Source: Deltaproteobacteria bacterium (GTDB lineage: Bacteria > Desulfobacterota > Desulfobacteria > Desulfobacterales > Desulfobacteraceae). From it: DNA of 64,000 bases. The translations under genes were made by a program, and so were the position numbers. Positions within the stretch are counted from its first letter, which is position 1, and every line of letters starts with the position of its first letter. A model generated the notes under the pieces. It saw nothing but the letters and a program-made list of their open reading frames with translations, searched no databases and was not told the origin of the DNA. This document shows positions 7,931-17,718 of this stretch, piece after piece. Where the stretch lies: contig JAADHV010000086.1 in the NCBI GenBank assembly GCA_013151635.1, positions 109,207 through 173,206 on the forward strand. The letters are read 5' to 3'.

Positions 7931-8652
7931 CAAGAAAAGATTTCATGTGGGGCCGGTTTTTCCGGCCCATGTAATCCGCCATCTGGCGGCCATGTCATGT
8001 CTTTCATATTGCTGTCCCGTGTTAAATAATAGTCACGCATAGTCTTGTCATAGTCGTCCGGGCTTTTGGCCGTCTTTGTTTTCAGGCAGGAGCCGTGATA
8101 GTTTTCTTCTCTTAAAACCAGGTTAAGGGGCAGCCTTGGTTTTATATCAGGCACCTGGTCAGGATAGCCTATGCACATTCCAAAGACAGGATAGGCATTA
8201 TCCGGGATTTTTAAAAGTCCGCAAACTTTATCCGGGTCATTGCGGATACCGCCGATAAAAACCCCGCCAAGGCCAAAAGATTCTGCGGCTACCATCATGT
8301 TCTGTGCCATGAGTGCTGTATCCACGGTGGTCACGATAAATTGTTCCGCCCACCCGGTTTCCGCTGTAACACAGTGCATTTGACATGCAGATTCAAGCCG
8401 GGTCAGGTCGGCGCAGAAGACAAGAAAAACCGGGGCCTGTTCAACCCAGGGCTGGGGGCCTGCCAGCTCTGCCAGCTCTTTCCTGGTGTTTTTATCCTTA
8501 ACCCGGATAATGGTATAGGCCTGAACATGGTTTGAAGTGGCAGCACATTGACCTGCCCTGACAATGGTCTGAAATATGGGTTCCTCAACAGGTCTGCCCG
8601 TAAATTTACGAATAGACCTGTGGGATGACAAAAGACTGATAGCAGGATTCAT
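7930..8652 (-). CDS. Nitroreductase family FMN-dependent oxidoreductase (NfsA-like)
   Basis: A 240-residue FMN-dependent nitroreductase. HRSIRKFTGRPV near the N-terminus is the FMN phosphate-binding motif, AATSNHVQAYTII follows, and GLGGVFIGGIRNDP is the second flavin-binding segment. The length and the long C-terminal tail with FGMCIGYPDQ fit the NfsA (NADPH, oxygen-insensitive) subgroup better than NfsB. The frame is open upstream to 8835, but ATG at 8652 is preceded by AGAGG at proper distance and begins the conserved domain, so I chose it. It diverges from the small membrane-protein gene at 8814. Physiological substrate unknown. Confidence 0.85.
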   Translation of the reverse strand: MNPAISLLSSHRSIRKFTGRPVEEPIFQTIVRAGQCAATSNHVQAYTIIRVKDKNTRKELAELAGPQPWVEQAPVFLVFCADLTRLESACQMHCVTAETGWAEQFIVTTVDTALMAQNMMVAAESFGLGGVFIGGIRNDPDKVCGLLKIPDNAYPVFGMCIGYPDQVPDIKPRLPLNLVLREENYHGSCLKTKTAKSPDDYDKTMRDYYLTRDSNMKDMTWPPDGGLHGPEKPAPHEIFS

Positions 8653-8813
8653 GGTTGCCTCTAATTCCCCTGATGGTTTACTATGATTTTTTTTAAAAAT
8701 ACCATTTTTAAGTTCCTGTTTCAAGGAAAGCTTAAACCTGAACCAAAACCATAGTTTTAAAAGATGGAAAAATAATGTAAGGATATATTCCAAATGTAAA
8801 GCAAAGAGGAGAT

Positions 8814-9341
8814 ATGGGGAAAAAAAGAAAATCAAAACAGAGGATTTTACAAATCTCTTTTGGTGTAAGTCTTATTTTTGTTGCCATATTAATAGAATTT
8901 TTGGCAGTGAATCCTTCCGGTATTTATTCATATACGCAAGAAGGATATAAAGAATTTAAAATCGGCCTTTCCAAGGAAAAGGTGCTCAAAAAAATCAATA
9001 AAAGAAAAGCCATCAGAACAATCAGGGTGTGTGATCCTGAAAAAGTGTTTGTGCTGAAATCAAGAAAGCCTTTTGAGATGGAAGATGCAATGGCATCGTC
9101 AGATTCCTGGTTCTGCCTTGACAGGACCGGAAAGATTTTTTTATTTTTATTTAAAGATGGAAACCTTGAAAGATTACTCCTCTTAAGATTGAACTTTTGG
9201 AAAGATGAGGGTTCCATCCTTTTTTCAGACTGCAACCCTGTATTATTAAATGATATTGATAATTACCTTTTTTTCCGGGAAACATTAAGCGTTTTTTATG
9301 ATACGGATTCAGGGGGAAAAAATCATCGCAAACCCCGTTAA
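8814..9341 (+). CDS. Hypothetical protein with N-terminal membrane anchor
   Basis: A 175-residue protein I do not recognise. The N-terminus is strongly basic (GKKRKSKQR) and is followed by one hydrophobic helix (about residues 12-32). The rest is a soluble domain beginning EGYKEFKIGLSKEKVLKKIN, reminiscent of small outer-membrane lipoprotein-like (BamE/SmpA-type) repeats, where a G-S-x-E-x-V motif starts an ordered domain; this resemblance is weak. A good AGAGGAGAT ribosome site precedes ATG 8814. It stands alone between the divergent nitroreductase and gpsA. Confidence 0.6.
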   Translation: MGKKRKSKQRILQISFGVSLIFVAILIEFLAVNPSGIYSYTQEGYKEFKIGLSKEKVLKKINKRKAIRTIRVCDPEKVFVLKSRKPFEMEDAMASSDSWFCLDRTGKIFLFLFKDGNLERLLLLRLNFWKDEGSILFSDCNPVLLNDIDNYLFFRETLSVFYDTDSGGKNHRKPR

Positions 9342-9507
9342 TTTCAAGAAAAAACCTGAATTGTTTTTAAAAAGCCGGTTCTCCGGGATCATTGGAGCAG
9401 CAGAATAAAGTTGATCCTGGAAATAATCTAGAGTATAAACTATTTTTTATGCTCAATTTGATTTTTAATATCAGGATCTTGTCAGGTCTGAAAGGGAAGT
9501 TTAGCGC

Positions 9508-10554
9508 ATGAGCAGGATGATTGACATTGCAAAAACCAGAATAGGGGTTGTGGGTGCAGGCGCATGGGGAACCGCCCTTGCCAAATTACTTGCAGATAAA
9601 GGATTTGTTATTGACCACTGGGTGTTTGAAAAGGAAGTAAAAGACCAGATTCAAACAGACAGGGAAAATAAGGTTTTTTTACCCGATATAAAATTACCGG
9701 ATAATATTATTCCTACCAATGACCTTGAAACATCTGTAAAAGAAAAAGACCTTGTTCTTGTGGTAGTACCTTCCCACTGCATGCGGGATGTGGCAGGCAG
9801 GATAAAAGATTTCATAAGCACTGGTACCATTGTCGTGACAGCATCAAAGGGGATTGAGAATAAAACACATATGACCATGACCCAGATTCTTGCTGAAAAA
9901 ATTGATTTTCTCCCGGATGAAAATTTTGCAGTACTCTCAGGTCCGAGCTTTGCCAGGGAAGTCGCCAATAAGGTGCCTACAGTTGTTGCGGCTGCTTCAA
10001 CCAGCCGGGAAGTGGCCGAGTATGTTCAGAAAATATTTTCCTGTCCCACATTCAGGGTATATGTTAATGACGACCCCATGGGTACCCAGATAGGCGGTGC
10101 TATGAAAAATGTACTGGCCATTGCGGCAGGTATTTGTGACGGTATGAAAATGGGTCTTAATCCGAGAGCTGCGCTGATTACAAGGGGCCTTACAGAGATG
10201 AACCGGCTGGGGACAAAACTCGGGGCAGACCCCCTGACCCTGTCCGGGCTTGCCGGCGTGGGTGACCTTTTATTGACCTGTACTGGTGCATTAAGCCGGA
10301 ACTATACCGTGGGAAAGCAGATCGGGGAGGGCAAAAAATTAGATGATATCATTTCCGAAATGCGAATGGTGGCAGAAGGGGTCAAAACCACCAAGTCCGT
10401 GTATAATCTTTCCAGGAAACTGGGGGTTGATCTTCCAATCTGTAATGAAGTCTATTCAGTCCTTTTTGAAAATCTTTCCGTTAAAGAGACGGTTGAGCGT
10501 CTGATGAACCGGTCATTAAAGCATGAACTGGACGGGGTTCTGGACAACTGGTAA
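9508..10554 (+). CDS. gpsA: Glycerol-3-phosphate dehydrogenase [NAD(P)+]
   Basis: GpsA reduces dihydroxyacetone phosphate to sn-glycerol 3-phosphate for phospholipid synthesis in the cytoplasm. The Rossmann motif GAGAWG is at residues 16-21. LSGPSFAREVA and IGGAMKNVLAIAAGICDG carry the catalytic lysine and substrate site. AGVGDLLLTC and the C-terminal helical domain are typical. At 348 residues it is slightly longer than usual because of an N-terminal extension; ATG 9508 and ATG 9517 are both possible, with AAAGGGAAG upstream. It is monocistronic here, followed by a hairpin. Confidence 0.95.
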   Translation: MSRMIDIAKTRIGVVGAGAWGTALAKLLADKGFVIDHWVFEKEVKDQIQTDRENKVFLPDIKLPDNIIPTNDLETSVKEKDLVLVVVPSHCMRDVAGRIKDFISTGTIVVTASKGIENKTHMTMTQILAEKIDFLPDENFAVLSGPSFAREVANKVPTVVAAASTSREVAEYVQKIFSCPTFRVYVNDDPMGTQIGGAMKNVLAIAAGICDGMKMGLNPRAALITRGLTEMNRLGTKLGADPLTLSGLAGVGDLLLTCTGALSRNYTVGKQIGEGKKLDDIISEMRMVAEGVKTTKSVYNLSRKLGVDLPICNEVYSVLFENLSVKETVERLMNRSLKHELDGVLDNW

Positions 10555-10583
10555 ATCTAACCCGTCCGGTTTATGGACATTGG

Positions 10584-10613
10584 GGCAGCTTTAAGATCTG
10601 GTCCAAAGCTGCC
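10584..10613 (+). terminator. Hairpin after gpsA
   Basis: GGCAGCTTT (10584-10592) pairs with AAAGCTGCC (10605-10613) across a 12-nt loop. No T-run follows, so it may stabilise the transcript end rather than act as a true intrinsic terminator. Confidence 0.35.
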
Positions 10614-10663
10614 TTGAAGGATAATCAAGCAAATAATTTTTAATAATGGCAGGTTGCCGGGCT

Positions 10664-11212
10664 TTATGCAGTTTTTACTTTCATATTTTTAAGAATCTCA
10701 ATACTGGTTTTATAACCTTTGTACATCCGGCACATATCCATGGCCATGCCGCATATCAATGCAACAGCCTGGGCAAGCGTGATATCATGAAAGGAAAATT
10801 CCCAGGGATTTGCTGTGTAAACCCTGAGCGCACCGATAATTTTATTATGGCTGATAATGGGTACGCCTAACAAAGAGGCAATGCCTTCTTTCCTGGCTTC
10901 CTCAGGGTATTGTATCCTTGGATCATCCATTACATCATAAATGGCGATGGGGATGGCATCCTTTGCTTCCCTTATGGTCTGCATGAAATGAATCGGGCCC
11001 TTGTTTAAATATTCGGAACTTAAACCGAATGATGCGACAAGGCCCAGTTCACGGCTTTCCCTGTTGACAATAAATACTGAGCAGCCTTTTGCATTAAAAG
11101 CGGTCTTAACGCTTTCCGCTGTGATCAGGGCCACTTCCTCCGGGTCTTTGCATTGAGAAATAGCAGTTGTCAACCGGACAATCGTGTCATAATAAATGGT
11201 ATGATTTTCCAT
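10664..11212 (-). CDS. GAF domain-containing sensory protein
   Basis: A single GAF domain of about 180 residues with no attached output domain. The core runs from IVRLTTAISQCKDPEEVA through GCSVFIVNRE, LGVPIISHNKIIGALRVYT and FHDITLAQAVALI, a classic GAF pattern of ligand-binding sensors. The open frame extends to 11248, but ATG at 11212 has a strong AGGGGAGGAAG ribosome site, so I start there. A stand-alone GAF may bind a small ligand or act with a separate kinase or cyclase. No partner is adjacent. It lies convergent with gpsA. Confidence 0.8.
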   Translation of the reverse strand: MENHTIYYDTIVRLTTAISQCKDPEEVALITAESVKTAFNAKGCSVFIVNRESRELGLVASFGLSSEYLNKGPIHFMQTIREAKDAIPIAIYDVMDDPRIQYPEEARKEGIASLLGVPIISHNKIIGALRVYTANPWEFSFHDITLAQAVALICGMAMDMCRMYKGYKTSIEILKNMKVKTA

Positions 11213-11394
11213 AATTGCTTCCTCCCCTTTTGGATTATAAAATAGCACTTTGATGAAAACTTAAGGTGCCTGGTAAACAAAAACATCCGGTTTTGAAAAA
11301 GAGATGTAGAAATAAAAGTGTGTAAACTTTGCCAGAATAAGTCAAATTGTAAAGAAAGAAACTTGTCAGTTTGATTATTTTAAATATATACCAA

Positions 11395-12693
11395 TCAAAT
11401 ATATTCGTCAAAGGCTTTTAAAATTTCATCACAGGCTTTTTGAGTGCCGCCTTTTTTTGATTCGATAAATTCGTGTGCCCGGCGTTTACGGTCTGATTTT
11501 TGTTCAGGGGTTTTAAGGGCTTTAAAAATTGTTTCAGCTATCGTTTTCCAATTGTCTTTTTTTATCACAATTCTTTTTTTAAAGATATCTTCTGTTGCCC
11601 AGGCAAAATCATCGTAATATGGGCCTGTAACAGCTACGGCGCCCTCAATGGCAGGTTCAATGAAATTCTGGCCGCCAAGAGCTTTCAGACTGCCGCCGAC
11701 AAAGACGACCGAAGCAAAACCATAGGCTGCTTTCAGTTCTCCAAATCTATCCCATAAGATAATACCCGGGCTTTCCATGGGGCAAGTTATTTCGGACCTT
11801 AAATAAAAATCAAAATTATGGGATTTTAAGAGTTTTTCCCATGAACCGATCCTGTGCATATGCCTTGGAAAGACGGCCACTACCTGGTGCGGGAATGTTT
11901 TAAAAATATCCTTTAATATAAATCCTGCTTGTTTTTCTTCTGGCCTTCTGACTGATGCAAGAATTGTCAGCGGCAGGGTTTTGGGGAGAATTTTTTTAAT
12001 TTTTACCATGGTATAAGGATCATGGCTGTCAGTTCCAATTGATTCAAACTTGATATTCGGCATTGTGTTAACCTTTGCCTGTTCAAAAACCTGTCTGTAT
12101 CTTGCTGCATCCCGGTCCGAAGTTGCAAGGATGAGATCCGGTGCCAGGTGTTTCCATAAAAATCTGGTTTTCATATAATTATTAAAACTTTTTTTGGAAA
12201 GCCTTGCATTTATGATTAAAATTTTAGTGCGGTTCTGTTTAAGGCAATAGAGAAGGGCGGGCCAGATTTCGGTTTCAAGCAGGACCATGATGCAGGGGTT
12301 AATTGTTTTTACAGCTTTCTTGATTATATCCGGCATATCAAAAGTAAACCATTCTATCTTAAGGTTAATTAGCTTGCTGGTATTGTTCCCGGTCAAATTT
12401 TTTTTTAAAATCTCCATTCCCTGGGATGTCGTGGTGGTGACTAAAATTTTAAGGCTTGTTTCAGGAGACAGCTTTTTTAGAATATTGACAGCAAGATAAG
12501 CTTCACCCGCAGAAGCCGCCTGGAACCAGATGTCTGCTTTTGTGTGGTGCAAGGAAGCAGTCCGTTTTCTAAATCCGGGCTTCAGACGCTTATTATTCTT
12601 AAGAAAGGGAAGGCCAAGCCTCCAGAGCATATTGTAAAGTTTGAAAAAATTGAGTATAAAGGCATTCTTTGTCATGGGGACATATGCTCTCAT
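11395..12693 (-). CDS. waaA: 3-deoxy-D-manno-octulosonic acid (Kdo) transferase
   Basis: WaaA (KdtA) transfers Kdo from CMP-Kdo to the lipid A precursor at the inner membrane. The protein has the N-terminal glycosyltransferase segment with IWFQAASAGEAYLAV (acceptor-side Glu) and LLETEIWPALL. Its C-terminal GT-B half has SVRRPEE, VFPRHMHR and VGGSLKALGGQNFIEPA, the CMP-Kdo-binding motif. At 432 residues it is normal length. It diverges from msbA with only 46 bp between starts, so lipid A core assembly and export are organised back to back. ATG 12693 or 12675 could be the start; neither has a convincing ribosome site. Confidence 0.93.
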   Translation of the reverse strand: MRAYVPMTKNAFILNFFKLYNMLWRLGLPFLKNNKRLKPGFRKRTASLHHTKADIWFQAASAGEAYLAVNILKKLSPETSLKILVTTTTSQGMEILKKNLTGNNTSKLINLKIEWFTFDMPDIIKKAVKTINPCIMVLLETEIWPALLYCLKQNRTKILIINARLSKKSFNNYMKTRFLWKHLAPDLILATSDRDAARYRQVFEQAKVNTMPNIKFESIGTDSHDPYTMVKIKKILPKTLPLTILASVRRPEEKQAGFILKDIFKTFPHQVVAVFPRHMHRIGSWEKLLKSHNFDFYLRSEITCPMESPGIILWDRFGELKAAYGFASVVFVGGSLKALGGQNFIEPAIEGAVAVTGPYYDDFAWATEDIFKKRIVIKKDNWKTIAETIFKALKTPEQKSDRKRRAHEFIESKKGGTQKACDEILKAFDEYI

Positions 12694-12739
12694 TTTTTTT
12701 AAATATTGACAATACCTCTTGGTATATTAAATAAGGTTT

Positions 12740-14503
12740 ATGAAAATAAAAAACCCGAAACTAACCAAAACCCGGCAGGACAAGATTATTTCTCTTGTTT
12801 CCAGATACTGGAAAAGGCTTTTGCTTGCAGCCTTGTGCATGATTGTTGTGGCCTGCGCAAACGGTGCCATGGCACTTCTTGTCAAACCTGTCATGGACGA
12901 TATCTTCATACGCCGGAACAGGGAAATGCTTGTATTAATCCCCGGGGTGGCTGTTCTTGTCTTTTTTTTAAAAGGCGCAGGTTCCTATGGATCAGAATAT
13001 TTGATGAATTATATCGGGGAAAAGGTTATCCGGTTTTTCAGGGATTCTTTGTATGAAAAGATCATTGATCTTCCAATTGCATTTATTCACAAGGAAAAAA
13101 CAGGGGCGTTAATGTCCCGTATTACAAATGATGTGAATATTGTCAAAGGCATGGTTTCCACGGCAGTGATTAATGTGTTCAGGGATTTTTTTTCAGTTCT
13201 TGCTTTTTTATTTGTTATCTTTTATCGGGACTGGAAACTTGCACTGGGTGCATTTATCGTTCTGCCACTGGCTTTTTATCCCATTGTCCTGTTTGGCAGG
13301 CGCGTTAGAAAATTTTCCACAGGAACCCAGGAAACCATGGCAGACTTGAATTCATTTTTGCATGAAACTTTTACCGGCAGCAAGATAATTAAGATTTTCA
13401 ATCTAGAGGTTTTTGAAAAAAAACGGTTTAAAAAGAAAACAAAAGAGCTTTTCAGGCTTGAGATGAAAAAAGTTATTGCCAAGGCCTTATCTTCTCCTGT
13501 CATGGAATTTTTAGGAGGGCTTGGCATTGCATTTATTATCTGGTTTGGCGGTCTTAGGGTGATTAACGGGACTTCAACGCCAGGAACTTTTTTTTCTTTT
13601 CTTACTGCTGTGATGATGCTCTATGATCCTGTTAAAAAATTATCAAAGCTCAACAACACCCTACAGGAAGGGGTGGCCTCCGCCACTAGGATATTTGATG
13701 TCTTAGAAGAAGAATCCTTTATTGTTGAAAAAAAATCTCCTGAAATTCTGAAAGGGAATTTTTTTGAAGTAGAGTTTGACCATGTTGGTTTTTCCTATAA
13801 TGAAAATGAGGAACCTGCATTAAATGATATCAATCTAAAGGTCGCCCCCGGGGAGGTCCTGGCCCTTGTAGGGATGAGCGGAGGGGGAAAAACCAGCCTT
13901 GTCAACCTGGTGCCGCGGCTGTATGATGCCACTTGCGGCAATGTATTGATTGCAGGGAAAAATGTTAAAGATATTTCTATCAAGTCATTGCGGGACCATA
14001 TTTCCATTGTGACCCAGGAACCGATTCTGTTTAATGAATCTGTCAAAGACAATATCAGGTATGGTAAAATGAATGCCACTGACCTTGAGATAGAAAAGGC
14101 TGCAAGGGCAGCCTATGCCTATGATTTTATTAAAGGATTTCCAAAAGGGTTTGATACCGTTATCGGTGAGCTGGGCTCCAGGCTTTCAGGAGGGGAAAAA
14201 CAGCGCATCTGTATTGCCAGGGCCTTAATCAAGGATGCCCCTGTTCTTATCCTGGATGAGGCAACTTCGGCACTTGATTCACAAGCTGAAAGGGTGGTTC
14301 AAAAAGCACTTGGAAACCTTATGAAGGGCAGGACATCCTTTGTGATTGCCCACAGGCTGTCCACTATTGATTATGCATCAAGGATTATTCTGTTGAAAAA
14401 CGGGTCCATAAAAGAACAGGGAACCCATGAAGAGCTTATGGCGGAAAAAGGCGAGTATTTTAAACTTCAGGCCATGCAGGCTGCTAAAGGATTAAATAAT
14501 TAA
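12740..14503 (+). CDS. msbA: Lipid A export ATP-binding/permease protein MsbA
   Basis: A half-size type I ABC exporter that flips lipid A-core across the inner membrane. Residues 1-310 hold six membrane helices of the exporter fold. The nucleotide-binding domain has Walker A GMSGGGKTS, Q-loop VTQEPILFN, signature LSGGEKQR and Walker B LILDEATSALDS, with H-loop AHRLST. Length 587 is typical. Divergence from waaA and the following LPS-independent genes support MsbA over a drug exporter. The next gene begins 11 bp downstream, so it probably leads a longer operon. Confidence 0.9.
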   Translation: MKIKNPKLTKTRQDKIISLVSRYWKRLLLAALCMIVVACANGAMALLVKPVMDDIFIRRNREMLVLIPGVAVLVFFLKGAGSYGSEYLMNYIGEKVIRFFRDSLYEKIIDLPIAFIHKEKTGALMSRITNDVNIVKGMVSTAVINVFRDFFSVLAFLFVIFYRDWKLALGAFIVLPLAFYPIVLFGRRVRKFSTGTQETMADLNSFLHETFTGSKIIKIFNLEVFEKKRFKKKTKELFRLEMKKVIAKALSSPVMEFLGGLGIAFIIWFGGLRVINGTSTPGTFFSFLTAVMMLYDPVKKLSKLNNTLQEGVASATRIFDVLEEESFIVEKKSPEILKGNFFEVEFDHVGFSYNENEEPALNDINLKVAPGEVLALVGMSGGGKTSLVNLVPRLYDATCGNVLIAGKNVKDISIKSLRDHISIVTQEPILFNESVKDNIRYGKMNATDLEIEKAARAAYAYDFIKGFPKGFDTVIGELGSRLSGGEKQRICIARALIKDAPVLILDEATSALDSQAERVVQKALGNLMKGRTSFVIAHRLSTIDYASRIILLKNGSIKEQGTHEELMAEKGEYFKLQAMQAAKGLNN

Positions 14504-14514
14504 AGGAGAGAACA

Positions 14515-14682
14515 ATGGCGGTTTCCAAAGAATTATTGGAAATACTGGTCTGCCCAAAATGCAAGGGCGAGATCCATTTGAATGAAAACCGGGATGGGCT
14601 TGTATGTGATAAATGCAGGCTTCTATATGAGATAAAAGACGATATCCCCATCATGCTGATTGATGAGGCAAAGCCACTTTAA
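14515..14682 (+). CDS. Trm112 family small zinc-ribbon protein (YcaR/UPF0434-like)
   Basis: A 55-residue protein. It has two cysteine pairs, LVCPKCKG and LVCDKCRLLY, then the family ending IPIMLIDEA. In E. coli and others this family (YcaR) sits between lpxK/msbA and kdsB, and here too it directly follows msbA by 11 bp with an AAAGGAGAG ribosome site. The eukaryotic relative Trm112 activates methyltransferases; the bacterial role is unclear. It ends 3 bp before the DUF4416 gene, so the two are co-translated. Confidence 0.9.
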   Translation: MAVSKELLEILVCPKCKGEIHLNENRDGLVCDKCRLLYEIKDDIPIMLIDEAKPL

Positions 14683-14685
14683 CCC

Positions 14686-15234
14686 ATGAGTATTCCGAAA
14701 AAACCTGATCCGGCAAAGCTTGTGACAGGATGCATTATAAATGATAAAGCATCCATTGGCAAGCTCTATCCTATGCTGGAAGACACCTTCGGCCCCGTAG
14801 ACATCATCAGTCGCTGGCTTGATTTTGCCTATACTGATTATTACTACAAAGAAATGGGTTCTCCCTTGTTTCGAAAGGTTTTTGTGTTTAAGCACCTGAT
14901 TGCCCAGGATGAGCTTGCACTGATAAAGGAAAAGACAAATGAACTTGAAAAAAGATTTGTCAGTTCAGGAAAAAGAAATGTAAATATTGATCCGGGGTAT
15001 CTTGTATCCTCACGGTTTATCCTGGCCACGGGCAAGGAATATTCCCACAGGATTTATATCGGTCGCAGGATTTATGCTGACCTGACTTTGATGTATTCAA
15101 AAAAAGAGGGTTTTAAAACTTTGGACTGGACATATCCTGACTATGCTTCTGACAGCATGATTGCATTTTTATCAAAGGTAAGGGATAAATATCTTTTGGA
15201 TTTAAAGGCAGGCAAAGGAAAAAAAAATGATTAA
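14686..15234 (+). CDS. DUF4416 family protein
   Basis: A 182-residue protein of the DUF4416 family, found mainly in deltaproteobacteria and related phyla. The conserved features are an N-terminal LVTGCIINDKASI, FTYTDYY-like FAYTDYYYKEMG, and the C-terminal TLDWTYPDYAS. There is no signal peptide or membrane segment, so it is cytoplasmic. Function is unknown. It lies in an operon with msbA and the Trm112-like gene upstream and overlaps yicC by 8 bp downstream, a coupling that suggests shared expression with RNA-metabolism genes. Confidence 0.85.
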   Translation: MSIPKKPDPAKLVTGCIINDKASIGKLYPMLEDTFGPVDIISRWLDFAYTDYYYKEMGSPLFRKVFVFKHLIAQDELALIKEKTNELEKRFVSSGKRNVNIDPGYLVSSRFILATGKEYSHRIYIGRRIYADLTLMYSKKEGFKTLDWTYPDYASDSMIAFLSKVRDKYLLDLKAGKGKKND

Positions 15235-16108
15235 AAGCATGACCGCTTTTTCTGAAGCGTCAAATACTTACAGCACTATCACAGCCGATGTCACCATACG
15301 TTCTTATAATTCGCGGTACCTTGACATTGCTTATTTTTGCCCGGAATCCTGCCAGGTATTTGAAGATGCCATTAAAAAAATTATTGCAGGGATCTTAAGC
15401 CGCGGAAGAATTGAAATTAAATTGTTTGTCCGGGATGAAGTAAAGGATCCTGACCAGTTTGAAGTGGATGAGGTAAAGGCAGTATCTTATTATCATGCGT
15501 TAAAAAAGATAAAAGAAGATTTAAACCTGGCTTCCTCCATTTCTCTGTCAAATATCTTATCAGCCAGGGATGTGATTGTTCCTTTCAAAAAGGAGCATGA
15601 TTCGGCCAACCTCTGGAAGGCAATAGAGCCGTCCGTTAAGAAAGCCTGTGCCCATCTTGATTCCATGCGGAAAAAAGAAGGGAAAAATCTTTATTCTGAT
15701 TTGACAGCAAGAATCAATTATATTGAAGAAAATTTAAAATTAATTGAAAAAGATGCAGCAAAAATCCCGCCGATCTATAAGAAAAGGCTCATGGAAAGGA
15801 TTTCTTATCTTGTTTCTGATGCAAAAGACATGGATATGGTCAGAATTTCCCAGGAGGCTGCTGTCTTAGCGGACAAAAGTGATGTGTCAGAAGAGATAGT
15901 AAGACTTTACAGCCATATTAAACAATTCCGTGATATTCTGGATTCAAATGATTCTGAAGGAAGAAAATTAAATTTTTTAATCCAGGAGTTTAACCGTGAA
16001 TTTAACACAATCGGATCAAAGGCCGGAAATGCATCTTTGTCGCACCGGGTGGTCGATTTGAAATCAGAGCTTGAAAAGATCAGGGAACAAGTACAGAATA
16101 TAGAATAA
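15227..16108 (+). CDS. yicC: YicC family endoribonuclease
   Basis: A 293-residue YicC/YloC protein. The N-terminal domain begins [11 protein letters not shown] and contains [15 protein letters not shown]. The C-terminal DUF1732 domain has the strongly conserved [40 protein letters not shown] (described here by its ends, residues about 254-293). YicC was shown in E. coli to be an endoribonuclease. The gene overlaps DUF4416 and precedes DUF370 and gmk, an order shared by many Firmicutes and deltaproteobacteria. Confidence 0.93.
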   Translation: MIKSMTAFSEASNTYSTITADVTIRSYNSRYLDIAYFCPESCQVFEDAIKKIIAGILSRGRIEIKLFVRDEVKDPDQFEVDEVKAVSYYHALKKIKEDLNLASSISLSNILSARDVIVPFKKEHDSANLWKAIEPSVKKACAHLDSMRKKEGKNLYSDLTARINYIEENLKLIEKDAAKIPPIYKKRLMERISYLVSDAKDMDMVRISQEAAVLADKSDVSEEIVRLYSHIKQFRDILDSNDSEGRKLNFLIQEFNREFNTIGSKAGNASLSHRVVDLKSELEKIREQVQNIE

Positions 16109-16136
16109 TTTTCATATATTTAGAAGGGTGAACTTA

Positions 16137-16397
16137 ATGGAACAGCTCCTATTAAATTTAGGCTTTGGAAATACTGTGGTGGCAGATAAAGTTGTAGCAA
16201 TTTTATCTCCAAACTCATCTCCCATGAAACGGGTCAAGGATGAAGCCAGGGAGGACAAACGCCTGATTGACGTGACCCATGGCAGAAAGACAAGGGCTAT
16301 GATTGTAACCCAGAGCAATCATGTCATTCTTTCCGCCATCCAGGCCGAGACCGTTTCCAACCGGTTTGAATCCCTGACTGATGGACAAGAAGAATAA
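16137..16397 (+). CDS. DUF370/RemA-like regulator
   Basis: An 86-residue protein of the DUF370 family, whose Bacillus member RemA is a DNA-binding activator of biofilm genes. Recognisable parts are [19 protein letters not shown], the [11 protein letters not shown] segment and [13 protein letters not shown], then [12 protein letters not shown] at 16128 could extend it by three codons, but ATG 16137 stands 8 bp after AGAAGGG, so I prefer it. It overlaps gmk by 17 bp. The yicC-DUF370-gmk order is conserved, usually followed by rpoZ, which is absent here. Confidence 0.88.
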   Translation: MEQLLLNLGFGNTVVADKVVAILSPNSSPMKRVKDEAREDKRLIDVTHGRKTRAMIVTQSNHVILSAIQAETVSNRFESLTDGQEE

Positions 16398-16971
16398 TAC
16401 CATGGCCGGCACAGGAAAGCTTTTTGTAATATCCGCCCCTTCCGGGGCCGGGAAAACAACATTGGTAAGAAAGGTGCTTAAGCGTTTTAACTCTCTTTCA
16501 TATTCTGTATCGCACACCACAAGAAGTCCCAGGAAAAATGAACAGGACAGTGTTGATTATTTTTTTATCACAGTAAAAGAGTTTGAACAAAAAATTTTAC
16601 TGGACCACTGGCTTGAATGGGCAAAAGTTCATGAAAATTACTATGGCACATCAAGGCAATTTGTGAAAAACTGTCTTGAAAAAGGCCGGAACCTTCTTCT
16701 GGATATTGATGTCCAGGGGGCAAAAAAGGTCATGGCATCGGAGCTTGAACCGGTTACCATATTTATCCTGCCCCCCTCTTTTGAAGTTTTATCCCAGCGC
16801 CTTGAAAACCGGGGGACAGATTCCAAAGAAGTGATTGCAAGGCGCCTTGGAAATGCAAAAGCCGAAATGGCCCGGAAAGACCTGTATAAATATGTTATTG
16901 TCAATGATGACCTTGATAAGGCAACTAAGGAGCTCTGCTTGATTTTCAAGAAAGAGATAGAGATGGCCTGA
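16381..16971 (+). CDS. gmk: Guanylate kinase
   Basis: Converts GMP and ATP to GDP and ADP in purine nucleotide synthesis. The P-loop is [10 protein letters not shown] (about residues 17-26). [20 protein letters not shown] is the GMP-binding segment, and [10 protein letters not shown] plus [14 protein letters not shown] are family hallmarks. 196 residues is normal. ATG 16381 and ATG 16402 are both possible starts; the first overlaps DUF370. It ends 3 bp before rlmB. Confidence 0.95.
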   Translation: MDKKNNTMAGTGKLFVISAPSGAGKTTLVRKVLKRFNSLSYSVSHTTRSPRKNEQDSVDYFFITVKEFEQKILLDHWLEWAKVHENYYGTSRQFVKNCLEKGRNLLLDIDVQGAKKVMASELEPVTIFILPPSFEVLSQRLENRGTDSKEVIARRLGNAKAEMARKDLYKYVIVNDDLDKATKELCLIFKKEIEMA

Positions 16972-16974
16972 GAA

Positions 16975-17718
16975 ATGAAAGAAAAAAATGATGTTCTTTT
17001 TGGGTTCCATTCCGTGTATGAAGCATTAAGGGCCCAAAAGAGAAGAATTTATAAAATATTGATTTCAAAAAAAAGATCTTTGCAGCGAACAAAAAAAATA
17101 GAGTCTTATGCCGTAAAAAGAAACATAAAAATTGAACTTGCCGACCCTGAGTTGCTGGACAGGATGACCGGTTTTTCAAATCACCAGGGCCTGGTTGCCA
17201 CAACCTCTTTTTTCCCGGTTAAAAAAGCCACTGATGTCATAACAAGTTTAAAGGAAAAAAAAGGTCCGTGTTTTATCCTTATAATGGAGAACATTGAAGA
17301 CCCTCATAATCTTGGGGCCTTAATAAGAACAGCTCTTTGTTCCGGGGTTGATTATATCCTTATTCCAAAAGACCGGTCAGCAGGGCCGTCATCCGCTGTT
17401 TCCAGGAGTTCTGCCGGTGCCATGGAACATGCTGATATTTATATGATCACCAATACCACATCCATTTTAAGGACTTTGAAAGAAAAAGGGGTATGGGTGT
17501 CAGGCCTGGATGGCAATGGTGACACATCCTTGTTTCATGCTGACCTGACCGGGAATATTGCGCTTGTTATCGGCGGTGAACACAAAGGGATCAGGCCGCT
17601 TGTGAAAAAAGAATGTGATTTTTTAATATCTATCCCCAATAAAGGGAATATAAATTCTTTAAATGCGTCTGTTGCAGGGGGAGTTGCCATGTATGAGGCT
17701 CTTCGGCAGCGTGAATGA
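16975..17718 (+). CDS. rlmB: 23S rRNA (guanosine-2'-O-)-methyltransferase RlmB (TrmH/SpoU family)
   Basis: A 247-residue SPOUT methyltransferase. The N-terminal substrate-binding domain begins LFGFHSVYEALRAQKRRIYK. The trefoil-knot SAM domain has ENIEDPHNLGALIRTA (motif 1, with the catalytic Arg), VIGGEHKGIRPLV (motif 2) and NSLNASVAGGVAMYEALRQ (motif 3). This fits RlmB, which methylates G2251 of 23S rRNA. It overlaps comF by 4 bp (ATGA) and follows gmk by 3 bp, within the yicC-gmk operon. Confidence 0.9.
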   Translation: MKEKNDVLFGFHSVYEALRAQKRRIYKILISKKRSLQRTKKIESYAVKRNIKIELADPELLDRMTGFSNHQGLVATTSFFPVKKATDVITSLKEKKGPCFILIMENIEDPHNLGALIRTALCSGVDYILIPKDRSAGPSSAVSRSSAGAMEHADIYMITNTTSILRTLKEKGVWVSGLDGNGDTSLFHADLTGNIALVIGGEHKGIRPLVKKECDFLISIPNKGNINSLNASVAGGVAMYEALRQRE